From Haematococcus lacustris (lineage: Eukaryota > Chlorophyta > Chlorophyceae > Chlamydomonadales > Haematococcaceae): a DNA stretch of 64,000 bases. The DNA is taken from assembly GCA_030144725.1 (NCBI GenBank), contig JASKMD010000012.1, forward strand, positions 2,409,649 through 2,473,648. The letters are read 5' to 3'. This document shows, piece by piece, positions 22,212 through 32,382 of this stretch. The notes below the pieces were generated by a model that saw only the letters and a program-made list of their open reading frames with translations, did not search any database and was not told where the DNA came from. Made by a program: the position numbers and the translations under genes. The first letter of the stretch is position 1; each line of letters starts with the position of its first letter.

Positions 22212-22601
22212 TCAGGCGGCCCCAACATTCAAAAAATGACAGGAAACCGACCCCTGGTAGTAGGACGGCTGTAACTCTGCACTCACTGCGCCAAATATTA
22301 TGCTACTTGGCTCACAATGTAGCCAGCCCGGCCAGCTACCTTTTCCCCATCCAGAATAATTATGCAGTCAATAGGCCGTGCACGACAAAGCATCAAAGTT
22401 GGTGATTCAAATTTGAGCCATTGCGGAGCATGCAGTCGTCGCTTCAACCGCCCGCGTCGCGTAGGCTGCTCTACATAAGTATGCGCATCGGCAGCAACAG
22501 TCGGATATGAAAACAATTGCGCGAATGTGGCACGGAGGCAGTTGGCAGGTGCGGTTGGGAGAGGTGGCCACTACAACCTTTGTGTAACTATGTCTCGTGT
22601 G

Positions 22602-23521
22602 TCACCGCTTGCGCTTGGCAGCTGTCTGGGGCTGCCCCAACCCAGCAGGTGTGGTACGCTTGCGGAGCGTGCAGCCAGGAGCCGGCGCTTGAGCCATAGC
22701 AGCCTGTCCCTCGGTGGCGATTGCAGCTAGTGCCAACTGATACTTGTGGCCGAAATCAGGTGATGCAGGCGGCTCTCTGCCCCACATGCTCTGGCCCTGC
22801 TGCTGGGGTGGTTGCTGTGGGGGTGGCTGTGGGGGCGGGGGTGGTTGTGGGGGGGGCACACCAGCTGACACAACTCTGCTGCACCCTGCTGCTGTTGCTG
22901 CTGCTGCCACCCGCTGCTGGCTTGCATGGTCCCCCACATTCACCACAACCACCCCGACACTGCAAGCAGCTGCTGTGGCTTTACGTGCGGCTGTGGCTGT
23001 GGCTTTACGTGCGGCTGTGCAAGCAGCTGCTGGGCTGCACTGCCTGACGGGATGCCATAGCCACCCTCAGCACACCGCTGCAGCACCTCTGGTGACACCC
23101 GGTGCCGCATCAGGATGTCCATTAGCTGCCGCTGATGCCGGGTGAGCCGGGGGCCGCTTGGACGGCTGCGGCGGATGTTGCGTAGCGCAAGGGACAGCCG
23201 GCGCTTGTCTTGCTGCAGCAGCTGAATTGCATGGGTGCGCTCCTCAGCTTGCTGGTCCAATGCCTCATACTTACCCTGCAGTTCCTGCTGTGCTGCCTGC
23301 ACCTGCTCCATGTCTGCCCGCACTTGCTCCAAATCTGCCACTGTAGTACTGAGCTGCTGGCCCAGCCTTTCAACCTGTGCCTGTAACTGTATGGCCTGAA
23401 CTTGTGCCTTGTTCCTTTCAGCCTTCAAGCCATTGGGGCTGCACTTAAACCCTGCCTTGGGTGAGGCATACAGCTTTTGTAGGTGTTGGCGCAGCTTCTT
23501 GCTGGGCCTCTTACCCCCCAT
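22602..23521 (-). CDS. Coiled-coil protein carried by element A
   Basis: ATG at 23521 (minus): MGGKRPSKKLRQHLQKLYAS, then a long helical region (QVQAIQLQAQVERLGQQLST, EQVQAAQQELQGKYEALDQQ) ending near LTRHQRQLMDILMRHRVSPE and a Q/P-rich tail. At about 22950 a frame change or short intron (acceptor-like TTGCAG) leads to VVVNVGDHASQQRVAAAATA, a proline-rich linker and a basic C-terminus AAKRKR with stop at 22602-22604. The NVGDHA block is shared with the hAT-like remnant at 19.7 kb, so this may be the N- and C-terminal remains of the family's transposase with the catalytic core deleted. That last point is inference. Confidence 0.45.
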
Positions 23522-23635
23522 GGTGGTGGCTAGGGCTGGCAGGGAGCTGGGGGGGGGATGGGAGCAGGCAGCGAGCACGGGGAGCGCATGGGTGGGCTGG
23601 GAGGGCGTGGCCTGGGGTGAGGTAGGCTAGGAGTG

Positions 23636-23905
23636 GTGGGCTGGGAGGGGGTGGGCTGGGAGGGGGTGGGCTGGGAGGTGTAGGTTGGGAGGGGGTGGGC
23701 TGTGAGGGGGAGGGCTGGAAGGGGTAGGGCTAGGAGGGGGTGGGTTAGGAGGGGTTTGGCTGGGAGGGGAGCAGGCTAGGAGGGGGTGGGTTAGGAGGGG
23801 GTGGGCTGGGAGGGGGTGGGCTGGGAGGGGGTGGGCTGGGAGGGGAAGGGCTGGGAGGGGAAGGGCTGGGAGGGGGTGGGGTGAGAGGGGGTGGGCAGAG
23901 TCAAT
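23636..23905 (+). repeat. G-rich minisatellite inside element A
   Basis: Imperfect tandem units of about 15 bp (GGGCTGGGAGGGGGT) that make a further run of possible G-quadruplexes. Confidence 0.9.
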
Positions 23906-24551
23906 GAGGTGGGCTCCTGCAATGGTGGAGGGGGGCGGGCATGGGGGTCGTTGCGTGCCGTGGCCTTGAACCTGCCTGGTGACCATGATGTAACTTTGAA
24001 GATGTCAAACTGATAGAGGCCTGGGCTGTTTGATGTGCGGTTTGTTTCAATAGATGCGCCAATGAGTAAAGAACAACAATTCTATGTCGCTTTTCCTCTA
24101 GGTGCAACGGGTGCAACACATTGAAGGGCACAGTGGAGGGGATGGGGGTGTACCCCGGTGCTACCTTCGTGTGCGCCGACCCAATTGATGTGTTCGGCGA
24201 GAAGCGAAGATAGATTATGCTTCACCCGCCCCGTCTAGGCGCCCTGCACGCCCGGCAGGCATCGCGTTGGGTGTCAGCCGGACATTCCATTTGTGCACAA
24301 CCAGCTCACTACGCTAGGTAGATGGGGTCACAACGACGTGGCTCACCGTGCCAAGGAGACCCGTCTCGCCGATGTGATTTGTTCGCGGGCACATGTGGCA
24401 GTACGCGAGCAAAGACTCCAATGGCTAGCGCTGATGGTCAGATTACGCGGACTAATTCGTGGCTGCCAATGTGATGAACGCTATCGAAAACGGTGCAGAT
24501 TTGAGATAGTACTTGCATGAAGATTACCAACCCCATGTTGGGGCCACCTGA

Positions 24552-24558
24552 CTGAGGG
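24552..24558. repeat. Target-site duplication, right side of element A
   Basis: CTGAGGG, identical to 22205-22211. Confidence 0.85.
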
Positions 24559-24789
24559 TAGGGGACCGGCTGACTTGTATCCGCACTCCACACACTCGCA
24601 CTCCAACCCTATGTCTCGTGTCATGTGCTCGCAGATATCGCATAGACGGAGCGACTAATCAAAATCATTGCCCAAGAACCACATGTGGCGAACTCTAGGG
24701 TTTGTTGTTTGCCTGTTTTGGTGTTGGGGTGCCCAGTGGTTTAGTGGGTACGTGCCATCGGAACGTGCTGTCTGAACGTGCCGTAGGAA

Positions 24790-25320
24790 AGGAAAAGGGG
24801 TTCATATTCTCTGTGTGCTCGGCTAGAGAGAAACGCAACTCCCACAGAATCCATGTAACGTGCGGGAGTTCTCAACCACGCCGCAATATCCTTTTATTAC
24901 TCACTAAACGATGGCCCTCCAGCACCGCCAGCACCAACAAGAGGCTCGCGGAGCGAGCCTGGCGAGCTGAAATGTGATTGTACTTCGGGCTTGATAGCAG
25001 GCGCAGTTCACTCATTGATGCCGCTACATACCACTAGGACATTCGACAGTGATCGCTCGTAGGCTTAGGCATTAAACACGAAGGTGTCAGTCTGAGGTTC
25101 GGGAGCTATTATTAGGAGCTATTATCGGGAGCTATTATTAGCTAATATGGTTGGCTGGCTAGTATAGCTATTGTTAATATTACCTAGGGGGGGGAACCAC
25201 CCTACTTGCCAAGAGACGCTTACTAATTCGCAGCTGTCGATGTAGTAAACGTTATGAAAGTCGGTGCTGTATTGAGAGAGTATCTGCATGAATATCACCA
25301 ACCACATAATGGGGCCTTCT
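24790..25320 (+). mobile_element. Diverged family copy homologous to the 29162-30401 flank
   Basis: Blocks match the flank unit at 29340-30045 in order (GGGG-TC...TCTGTGTG, AGAGAGAAACGCA, ACGATGG, GCGAGCTGAAATGTGATTGT, ATGCCGCTACATACCACTA), ending ATCACCAACCACATAATGGG, a decayed form of the family right end. It lacks the 275-bp insert seen at 29459-29733 and thus shows that insert's empty site, near 24928. Confidence 0.6.
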
Positions 25321-26326
25321 AACCAACAATGAGCAACACGCGCTGCAGAGGCAGCAAAGGGGCAAAGGAGCCACAAATGTTACAGATGAAACACTTCGCT
25401 ACCTGATATACAGCCAACATGCTATGTAACATCACGTGCCCTTACATGACAATACAGAGGTCTCCATTGTGTCAGCACTAGCTGCCCTGCTGACATCTTT
25501 GGTAACATGGCTTCAGTAATGCACGTGCTCTCTCATCATCAATAAACATGGCAGTGCCAGAGCTATGCCTACATCACTTCCATGCTGCCTGGCAGGGTCT
25601 TCCAGGGCGACTGTGGTATTCCTTGGCTGCGATTGAACCCCATTCATATCAAGTTAAGTCTACCCCTTCCCCCCCATCCAAAACTATAGCGACAGTGTCA
25701 TATGATGTGCAGCAGGGCTGGCGTGCAGTACGTTGAGCTGCATGCACTTGCTCGGCACACATCACACTCTCAAAGGCCAGGCCCCCTCGTAGCATGCACC
25801 TGCACTCTCAATCCTGACATGCATGACCCTACCAACTGCCACAATTCAAGCCATGTCCTACTTCTTATGCAATCATCTTTCTGGTAACTCAATGTTGCTC
25901 CAAACACACTGCGGCAAGACCTTCTCTCTGATAGTGACCCTTGTCCTGGGCACGTGGCCAACACCAGCCACACTATTCACTGTCATGGCAAAGCACAGCT
26001 CTCATGGGGCGTGGCATACAAGGCACATAGACACTTCAACTCCCACGCAGGCAGTTTTATGGCGGTGTTCCTAGCAGGAGACATTAACCCAGCCTAAGCA
26101 CTCTGTCATGCAGGAACCTGACCTGCCATCATGCCCTGTCAACTGTGCGTGTAGCAGGCTGCCAGGGAATACATTACCTCCGCCTGGCTTGCAAGCGCTT
26201 GGCACTGCGTGATAAAAACTCAGCCATAGAATAGGCAAGTTGGGTGCATGCATCGCGACATGGGGCTGGCTGGCTGGCTGGGGGTGTGGCTGGCATCTGC
26301 CCACACCTTCCTGCCAGCTTCCAGCC
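25321..26326. other. No supported gene
   Basis: Short ORFs without family resemblance. Minus-strand segments could be 3' exons or UTR of the unknown gene at 26327-27733, but nothing can be fixed. Confidence 0.4.
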
Positions 26327-27733
26327 CTATACTAAGACAAGGGGCTGCGTCACATGGGCAACAGGAAGGTGACGGCTCGCACGAAGCTGCCCTCCAGAAA
26401 CGGGACAAAGATGGCGATGCCCAAACCGTCTACGAGCGCCACACTGACCACCTCCTGCACTGCCATGAGGCGCAGGTAGCTGGCCTGGCTGCTGCCACAC
26501 TGACGCAGTAAGGTACGGCACACCTGAATGCAGCAAGCACACACCATTCTACACCTACGCACCAGGTAGAAGCTGCTTGTGACCGGGCCCTTTGCACAAA
26601 ACTGGTGGCACTGTAAAGGTTGGAAAAGCAGAACAGGAGCAAAGTGTTGGCTGCCAGAACCAAGGCAAACCAAGGGGCCCCAGGAGCCAGCACCCAGCCC
26701 CTCATCACCAAACTCACGTGGTGCTTGCCAAGCATCACGCCGCGGCGGGGCACCATATGAGAGCACTCGACTGTTGGAGGGAGGGCGCTCGAGGAAGTAT
26801 TGTCTGGCAGCTGGATGCTGCAGCTGATGTCACAACTGCAAGTGGGGCTGACCAGTCGCAGGGTCCCAGACCATTGCTGTGAGACGCTAGGCTGCAGGGC
26901 TGGGGATGCTGGTTGAGAGATGCATTGGCGCTTAGGTAGCCTCGGGGGTGGGACAGGGAACACATCGTCGAGGGACTTGCTGCGCTTGTAGTTGCTCGAG
27001 CTCTTAGAGCTAGATGGCGAGCTATCGACGGGCAGCGGCTCTGCAGTTAACACGGTATTTCAATTGGTGGGTTCCACGTGCGACCACGGGAGGCAGCACG
27101 AACGCTACGCACACACGCTGGTGCACATTAGAGAAACCATCTACATCTGGACAGGTGGCATGGAAGCAAGTGCCAGGCTGTGCAGCCAACGGGCCCGAAG
27201 GCATGATGTCGGAGCCCATACCATATCCTGAGCGACCCACCTTCGTCTGCTTGCCACATCCGTGCATAACGCGCGGCCCTTTCTCCAACCTTCTCATGCC
27301 AAGCCAGGATTTCGACGGCTTCCACGGCTGCCTGCTTGCTGTGGAGCAGCTTCCCCAGCTTTTCGACGATACCACTATCTGCCCATTCCGCATCACAGCG
27401 GGCAGCTTGGAGACTGGCGGTGACCATTTGCTCAAAAGCTGGCGTTTGCGGTGGCGTGTAGCGCAAAGCTTCAAGAATTCGCCACCACGGCTGATGGCAC
27501 CCAGCGGGCACTGCGTGTGCCGCTTTGCTCAAATCCCCAGCTTGTGGCTTAAACATGTAGTCAGGATGCACTGCCCGAGACTGAGCGTGTCGCGAGGTTG
27601 ATTTCATTCCGGAGTTGTGACGCTGCTTCGACGGCTTTCGACGGCACTTTCCACCTGGCACTTTCGTGTTCGAAACACCTGCGCCACATTTACCCGAACC
27701 TGCCGTACAATTGATGTATCTACATGACTCCAT
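26327..27733 (-). CDS. Unknown minus-strand multi-exon gene
   Basis: ATG at 27733 opens a coding-like exon (MESCRYINCTAGSGKCGAGV ... PWWRILEALRYTPPQTPAFE ... LGKLLHSKQAAVEAVEILAW) reaching about 27200. Further down the same strand, 27020-26720 encodes a Ser/Pro-rich segment (KRSKSLDDVFPVPPPRLPKR) ending near a splice donor. Then come two hydrophobic stretches: MRGWVLAPGAPWFALVLAAN plus TLLLFCFSNLYSAT, and VVSVALVDGLGIAIFVPFLE to a stop near 26350. The product would be a membrane protein with a cytosolic N-terminal region. I do not recognise the family, and the exon joins are unproven. Confidence 0.35.
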
Positions 27734-28102
27734 CACGGCCTAGGTATAGATGCACCAAGCCGCTTAGAATCACGAACGGCCATCGCCATCAAGTGGTTTC
27801 GGCTATTTTTTTGACAAACAGGAAAAGACCAGGAAACCCAAGAAAACCAGGAAATAAAAAGGGGAAACAGGACAACGAAGGCACTTTGCGCCACATCTAG
27901 CGAGGGAAATGCAGCGAAACAGACAGCGTAGACGTAATCGTAATGCCTCGGACAGTTAGGTTGACCCGCCGCCAGAACCAAGAAAATGCAGGCCAAAAGC
28001 GCAGCGCACTGGGCCAACAACCACAATTACACATGGCACGCAAAGAAGTGCAAAATGCACACCTTGATGAGGGGTGTGTCCGCTGCGGGGTTAGAGCCAG
28101 GC

Positions 28103-28661
28103 GACCCCAACTAACAAAAAATGACAGGAAATGATAGGAAACCGACCCCTGGTAATCAAAACGACGCCGCGTCTCAGCCACGTGGTTTCTATTTCTGTTT
28201 CGCACATCCCTGGATAGAGAACTCTGTCAACTATGCGGTGCAGCTTGTAACATTAAATATTGTGCACTGTGCTGAGTGCTATGGCGGCTCAAATCTTGAC
28301 ATTCAAATTCATGCCAGTTTTGCTCATGCGGGCCTCGCCGCGACCGACCGCCGCGACCGACGTGGCCCAGTAGCCTCTGCAAACAGTCAGGGACAGTCGC
28401 CGCAGTCAAAACAATGCACATGGCACGCCAAACCGATGTAACGACGCCCCTCCACCCATGCTCGGAAGCATACAAGGCTGCTGCATTGCTTGACCGCTTC
28501 GTGAGTAGTACCTTTGGCTTGTCGTAGCTTATCTGCATGCACAATGCATGATCAACATTGCTCATTACATTGCTCATTGCATTGCTCTTGCTGAACCCTG
28601 GCCTGCACCATGTGCCTACCACCACCTTCCAATCCTTCCAGCCCACCCCCCCAGCCCAGCC
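28103..28661 (+). mobile_element. Left end of an A/B-family element, cut by the gap
   Basis: CCAGGCGACCCCAACTAAC then AAAAAATGACAGGAAA and CCGACCCCTGGTA reproduces the first 60 bp of element A with small changes. The element runs into the 500-N gap. The right end at 30010-30043 may or may not belong to it. Confidence 0.5.
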
Positions 28662-29161
28662 NNNNNNNNNNNNNNNNNNNNNNNNNNNNNNNNNNNNNNN
28701 NNNNNNNNNNNNNNNNNNNNNNNNNNNNNNNNNNNNNNNNNNNNNNNNNNNNNNNNNNNNNNNNNNNNNNNNNNNNNNNNNNNNNNNNNNNNNNNNNNNN
28801 NNNNNNNNNNNNNNNNNNNNNNNNNNNNNNNNNNNNNNNNNNNNNNNNNNNNNNNNNNNNNNNNNNNNNNNNNNNNNNNNNNNNNNNNNNNNNNNNNNNN
28901 NNNNNNNNNNNNNNNNNNNNNNNNNNNNNNNNNNNNNNNNNNNNNNNNNNNNNNNNNNNNNNNNNNNNNNNNNNNNNNNNNNNNNNNNNNNNNNNNNNNN
29001 NNNNNNNNNNNNNNNNNNNNNNNNNNNNNNNNNNNNNNNNNNNNNNNNNNNNNNNNNNNNNNNNNNNNNNNNNNNNNNNNNNNNNNNNNNNNNNNNNNNN
29101 NNNNNNNNNNNNNNNNNNNNNNNNNNNNNNNNNNNNNNNNNNNNNNNNNNNNNNNNNNNNN
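28662..29161. other. Assembly gap, exactly 500 N
   Basis: A run of exactly 500 N, a conventional placeholder length, so the true distance is unknown. The ORFs crossing it are meaningless. Confidence 0.99.
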
Positions 29162-30401
29162 GGTCGGGGTGGGCTAGTCATTACTGCAAGGCAAAGTTGA
29201 GTCACGCCAAAGTCATTTCCAACCGGCCTTATCAATGAATTGCAGTCCTTTTTTTTCTCCGGCAGATACTTCGTTGAGTAATTAACAAAGTTGACACTCG
29301 AAGTTTTGCAAAGTCAGAGTGGTCAGGTCACAACATGCCGAATTGTGCAAGGGGGTCCCTTTTTCTGTGTGACTGGCCAGAGAGAGACGCACAATTTTCG
29401 CGTTTGCAGCAATGTCGAGTGTCAACTCGCCCAACGATGGTCTTCCGACGCCGCCTGTGGTCACCCCGGCCATTGGCCATGCCAATCCGTGACAGGCCTG
29501 CCGCTCACGCCACGGAGAGCCTCGCCACCCTGCTCTTGTGAGTGGGTCGCTGCTTGTTTGCGCTATCTCAATTTTCGACCTGGTGGCGGGCGGTGATCTG
29601 GTACAAGGCTTCAGTCTAAAACGCGAGTTTCAGCGCGCGTGACTTACCGCGACAGCCTCAGCTACCCTTCACTAGCGCGTGGTGTGAGCGGCAGGCCTGT
29701 CACGGATTGGCATGGCCAATTGCCGGGGTGACCCAGTGCCAATAAAAAGTTCGTGGAGCAAGCCTGGCGGGCTGAAATGTGATTGTACCACTGGCTCGAT
29801 GCCAGGCGCTATTCACTTGCTGATGCCGCTACATACCACTAGTACGATTGATGGTGAGCAGCTGAGGTGTGTCCGCGATCGCTTGCGCCGGCATGGCCTC
29901 ACTTGCAAGAGTTACCACGCCGCTTGCCAGTAGACGCGCACTAATTCGCAACTGCCAATGTGACAAACGCTATCGAAAACGGTGCAGAATTGAATGACTA
30001 TTTGTATGAAGATTACCAACCCCATGTTGGGAACGGCTGATTGACAGTCGCCTTCCCATCCGAAGTTCTCACTGGAGCTGACCCACTGGTCGTGTTCATC
30101 CACCAGCCCCATATAGCCAGGCTACCCGCCTTGCTGCTCATTGATATCTTGGGTTGAAAGGGTCTGAAAGGGTTAGAGGATTGGGTTATGACCCCCTCTA
30201 ACCTTGACCGTGTCCTGCTCACTGAATACCTTTTGAAAAAGGCTCCGCATGCCCCGTCTAAAGGCATTGTGATCGTGCCACACGCCCTGGCGCCCACAAG
30301 GCAGGGGCGCCTCAGGCCTCCCCTGCTCCTTCTGCAGCTACACGGTTCCAGCTGCTCCAGCCACACGGTGTAGAGGGAGGAATCTGTAGAAGCTGGGTAG
30401 A
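29162..30401 (+). repeat. Flank unit X, copy 1 of 3
   Basis: A 1240-bp unit starting GGTCGGGGTGGGC immediately after the gap and ending AGCTGGGTAGA at the 5' LTR. It is repeated at 36599-37838 and 44036-45275. Copy 1 differs from the others by at least one base (CGACAGCC at 29649 region versus CGATAGCC). It contains a 275-bp MITE and, at 30010-30043, a right end of the A/B family. No gene supported within it. Confidence 0.95.
29459..29733 (+). mobile_element. 275-bp MITE, deletion derivative of the 1127-bp transposon (copy 1)
   Basis: Ends GGTCACCCCGGCC / GGCCGGGGTGACC-type inverted repeats. The left about 45 bp and right about 230 bp match the two ends of the 1127-bp element at 51383-52509, with about 850 bp of interior missing. 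Flanks CTGT and CAGT form an imperfect 4-bp duplication. Confidence 0.8.
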
Positions 30402-30806
30402 TGTAACAGTTCACAGGCCTAGCCAGGATGCATGGAACAGGCTGCATATTTTCATTGTAGGATCTCCATGCAGGATCTTGTGAGATTTGATTTTGCATCG
30501 TCTTGAGAGGAGTCCAGATGGTTTTTCAACACTTGTTTACAGAGTTAACGACAGACCCACATTGTAAGCACAGTCATCTAACGCTGTCTCTACAGAACAT
30601 CGAATTGCAGCCTCCCGGCCGCCATCGCATCTGATCTTCCCTGGACGAGTATCGTTCACCGCGTCGCGTCCTTAAAGAGTACGCTACCAATAGTAGTAGC
30701 CTAGCAACGCGTCAAATCAGCTACTGTTGTGCTGTCGCTGTAGTGCCGCCAGCCGTGCAAGCCGCTATTTAGCCATGCACCCCAGCGACCCAGCAGCACT
30801 GTTACA
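30402..30806 (+). repeat. 5' LTR, copy 1 (405 bp)
   Basis: Begins TGTAACAG and ends CTGTTACA, a perfect 8-bp terminal inverted repeat with canonical TG..CA ends. The preceding GTAGA (30397-30401) is the candidate target-site duplication; in the third X copy this GTAGA continues into unrelated sequence (45276 on), which looks like the empty site. An ATG lies near the LTR end at 30775. Confidence 0.93.
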
Positions 30807-30808
30807 TT

Positions 30809-30820
30809 TGGTTTCCTCAG
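30809..30820 (+). promoter_or_regulatory. Primer-binding site
   Basis: TGGTTTCCTCAG begins 2 nt after the LTR. The leading TGG complements the CCA end of a tRNA, as expected for minus-strand priming. The tRNA species is not identified. Confidence 0.7.
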
Positions 30821-30849
30821 TTCGATCATCGTGACCTGTTTGCGCAGTG

Positions 30850-31389
30850 GTCCACAAGCGATCCGGAGACTGGACGGTCGACGACATCCTCAATAGCGAG
30901 GACCCGGACGACCCAGCGGCCACCGCTGAGCCTGCTCCCAGAGCAGAGAAGCCTGCTCCACGAGCAGAGAGGCGTTTCACGCCTATTCCCATCCCGCACT
31001 TCGCGGAGGCACCGCCGCAGGCAACTGCGAGACCTCCGCCCCGCAAGGAGCGAGACTTCATACCACCACGCCAAGAGCGAGGTACATCAAGTACGGCAGC
31101 CCAACCTCCAGCTCCACCACAGCCCCGCCACCACCCTAAACGTCAGTTCGAGCAAGACTGCCCGCGCTGCAAGCACTACAAGCAGACCGCTGACCAACTA
31201 CACGCCGTCAACCGAGCTCTAGAGAAGGAGAAGGACAACCTGTACGCTTTGCTCAAGCAACACACGACGCCTCAGAATCCAGGTGCTGCGGCACAGCCTA
31301 TTGTCATCAACACACAGCCGCAGCCACACCCTAACACGGCATTTGTCGTAGCACGCAGAGCTCGCAAAGCAGCCAGAATCCAGCCATAG
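30850..31389 (+). CDS. Retrotransposon ORF1 upstream of Gag, no ATG start
   Basis: About 180 codons, Pro/Arg-rich (DDPAATAEPAPRAEK...), with a CxxC pair (DCPRCKHYKQ) and a short coiled coil (LHAVNRALEKEKDNLYALLK). It has no in-frame ATG after the TGA at 30832-30834. The TAG at 31387-31389 is followed directly by the Gag ATG (TAGATG). In the same frame upstream, an ATG at 30775 gives a 19-codon peptide ending at that TGA. The ORF could be reached by readthrough, by a non-ATG start or by splicing. It is conserved in both copies, but they are too similar for that to imply selection. Confidence 0.5.
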   Translation, partial: VHKRSGDWTVDDILNSEDPDDPAATAEPAPRAEKPAPRAERRFTPIPIPHFAEAPPQATARPPPRKERDFIPPRQERGTSSTAAQPPAPPQPRHHPKRQFEQDCPRCKHYKQTADQLHAVNRALEKEKDNLYALLKQHTTPQNPGAAAQPIVINTQPQPHPNTAFVVARRARKAARIQP

Positions 31390-32382
31390 ATGGAGACCCA
31401 GGCTCAGACTTATGACCAACCAGCCACACCAGACATGTTAACAGTCATGGCTGCCTTGAATGCATTGCGGGCTGAGGTGCAACTTGTGTCACAAAACAAT
31501 AGCACCGTGATGCAGGCATTGCACTATCTTACCACTCCAGCCCCTGTCCCATCACCTCCCACCCCACCCCCACCTCCAGCTGTACACACTGCCTCATCAG
31601 TGCAAGGCCTGATCAAGTTGAGTGAAGTGAAGGAGTTTGATGGCAAGGGTGATGTGAACAGCTTCCTTTTCCAGGTGGAGGACATCTTTTCTTTGTATCA
31701 CAGTTTGTCTGATGAGCAGAAGATTGTGAGCACCAGTGTAAGATTGGAGGGCCTGGCTAAAGCGTGGTACCGTTCAGTTCGAGGTGACCCTTCCCTGTTC
31801 CTCTCATGGAGCACCTTCACAGCAGGACTAAGAGCAGCCTTCCGTACTAAGTCTGAGGTAGCTAAAGCAAGGGACCAGCTGCATGATGCCTCCCAGAAAG
31901 CCAACCAGACAGCACTATCCTTTGCCACACAGCTGAGACACCTGTTCCTTCAGATTCCTAACATAACTGAGGATGAGCAGCTAGACCGGTTCCGCCGAGG
32001 CCTGCACCCCACCCTGCGTGCTATGGTTGACATCCATGCACCAGAGACCTTTGCCAACGCTGTAAACATAGCTGTGGCTCATGATTCAGCTTACAGAGAC
32101 GCTGGCATGTCCACTGCAGTTCCAATGCAGCTGGGTACCATGAAACAGTCCAGGACACCTTGGCATCGCAACTCACAACCTGCAACACCATCTACACGCC
32201 CTGCAGCGTACACCGCCGCACCAGCCAAACCTAAACCTGAGTGGCGCCCGCTAACTGCAGAGGAAAAGGAGCAGTACACAGCCAACAACAAATGCACATT
32301 CTGCCGCAAGGAGGGCCACATCCTGCGAGACTGCACGCATCCCAAGAAGAATCGCTACAGGGATGGAGTTCCAAAAAAATAG
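31390..32382 (+). CDS. gag: Gag (330 aa) with CCHC zinc knuckle
   Basis: ATG 31390 to TAG 32380-32382. It has the capsid-like segment of Ty3/gypsy Gag ([20 protein letters not shown], ...[20 protein letters not shown]) and near the C-terminus a nucleocapsid knuckle, [14 protein letters not shown] (CX2CX4HX4C), that binds the genomic RNA. The final codons are CCA AAA AAA TAG: an A AAA AAA slippery heptamer (32373-32379) abuts the stop, the classic arrangement for -1 ribosomal frameshifting into Pol. Confidence 0.93.
   Translation: METQAQTYDQPATPDMLTVMAALNALRAEVQLVSQNNSTVMQALHYLTTPAPVPSPPTPPPPPAVHTASSVQGLIKLSEVKEFDGKGDVNSFLFQVEDIFSLYHSLSDEQKIVSTSVRLEGLAKAWYRSVRGDPSLFLSWSTFTAGLRAAFRTKSEVAKARDQLHDASQKANQTALSFATQLRHLFLQIPNITEDEQLDRFRRGLHPTLRAMVDIHAPETFANAVNIAVAHDSAYRDAGMSTAVPMQLGTMKQSRTPWHRNSQPATPSTRPAAYTAAPAKPKPEWRPLTAEEKEQYTANNKCTFCRKEGHILRDCTHPKKNRYRDGVPKK
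32373..32379 (+). promoter_or_regulatory. -1 frameshift slippery site A AAA AAA (copy 1)
   Basis: The heptamer is in the correct X XXY YYZ phase relative to Gag and is followed at once by UAG. Slipping back one base continues as ATA GCT TGC GCG into the open Pol frame. A stimulatory pseudoknot downstream was not modelled. Confidence 0.75.

Larger units (their letters stand above)
22212..24551 (-). mobile_element. DNA transposon element A (7-bp TSD family)
   Basis: The element begins TCAGGCGGCCCCAAC and ends with its imperfect inverted complement GTTGGGGCCACCTGA, flanked by the perfect 7-bp duplication CTGAGGG. Its two ends (22212-22508 and 23975-24551) match element B at 53118-53411 and at 51052-51382 plus 52510-52770, in inverted orientation. 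The middle 1.5 kb is unique to A and carries a minus-strand coiled-coil ORF and a G-rich minisatellite. It also preserves the empty site for the 1127-bp transposon nested in B. Seven-bp duplications fit no common algal superfamily unambiguously (P-like and some hAT-like elements give 7-8). Confidence 0.82.

Noticed and set aside
28548..29238. ORFs spanning the N run
   Set aside because: They exist only because N codons are not stops.
30402..30780. LTR taken as ending at CATGCA, near 30779
   Set aside because: The match between LTR copies stops there, but the perfect inverted end CTGTTACA at 30799-30806 followed by a primer-binding site shows that the real LTR end is at 30806 and the 3' copies are truncated.
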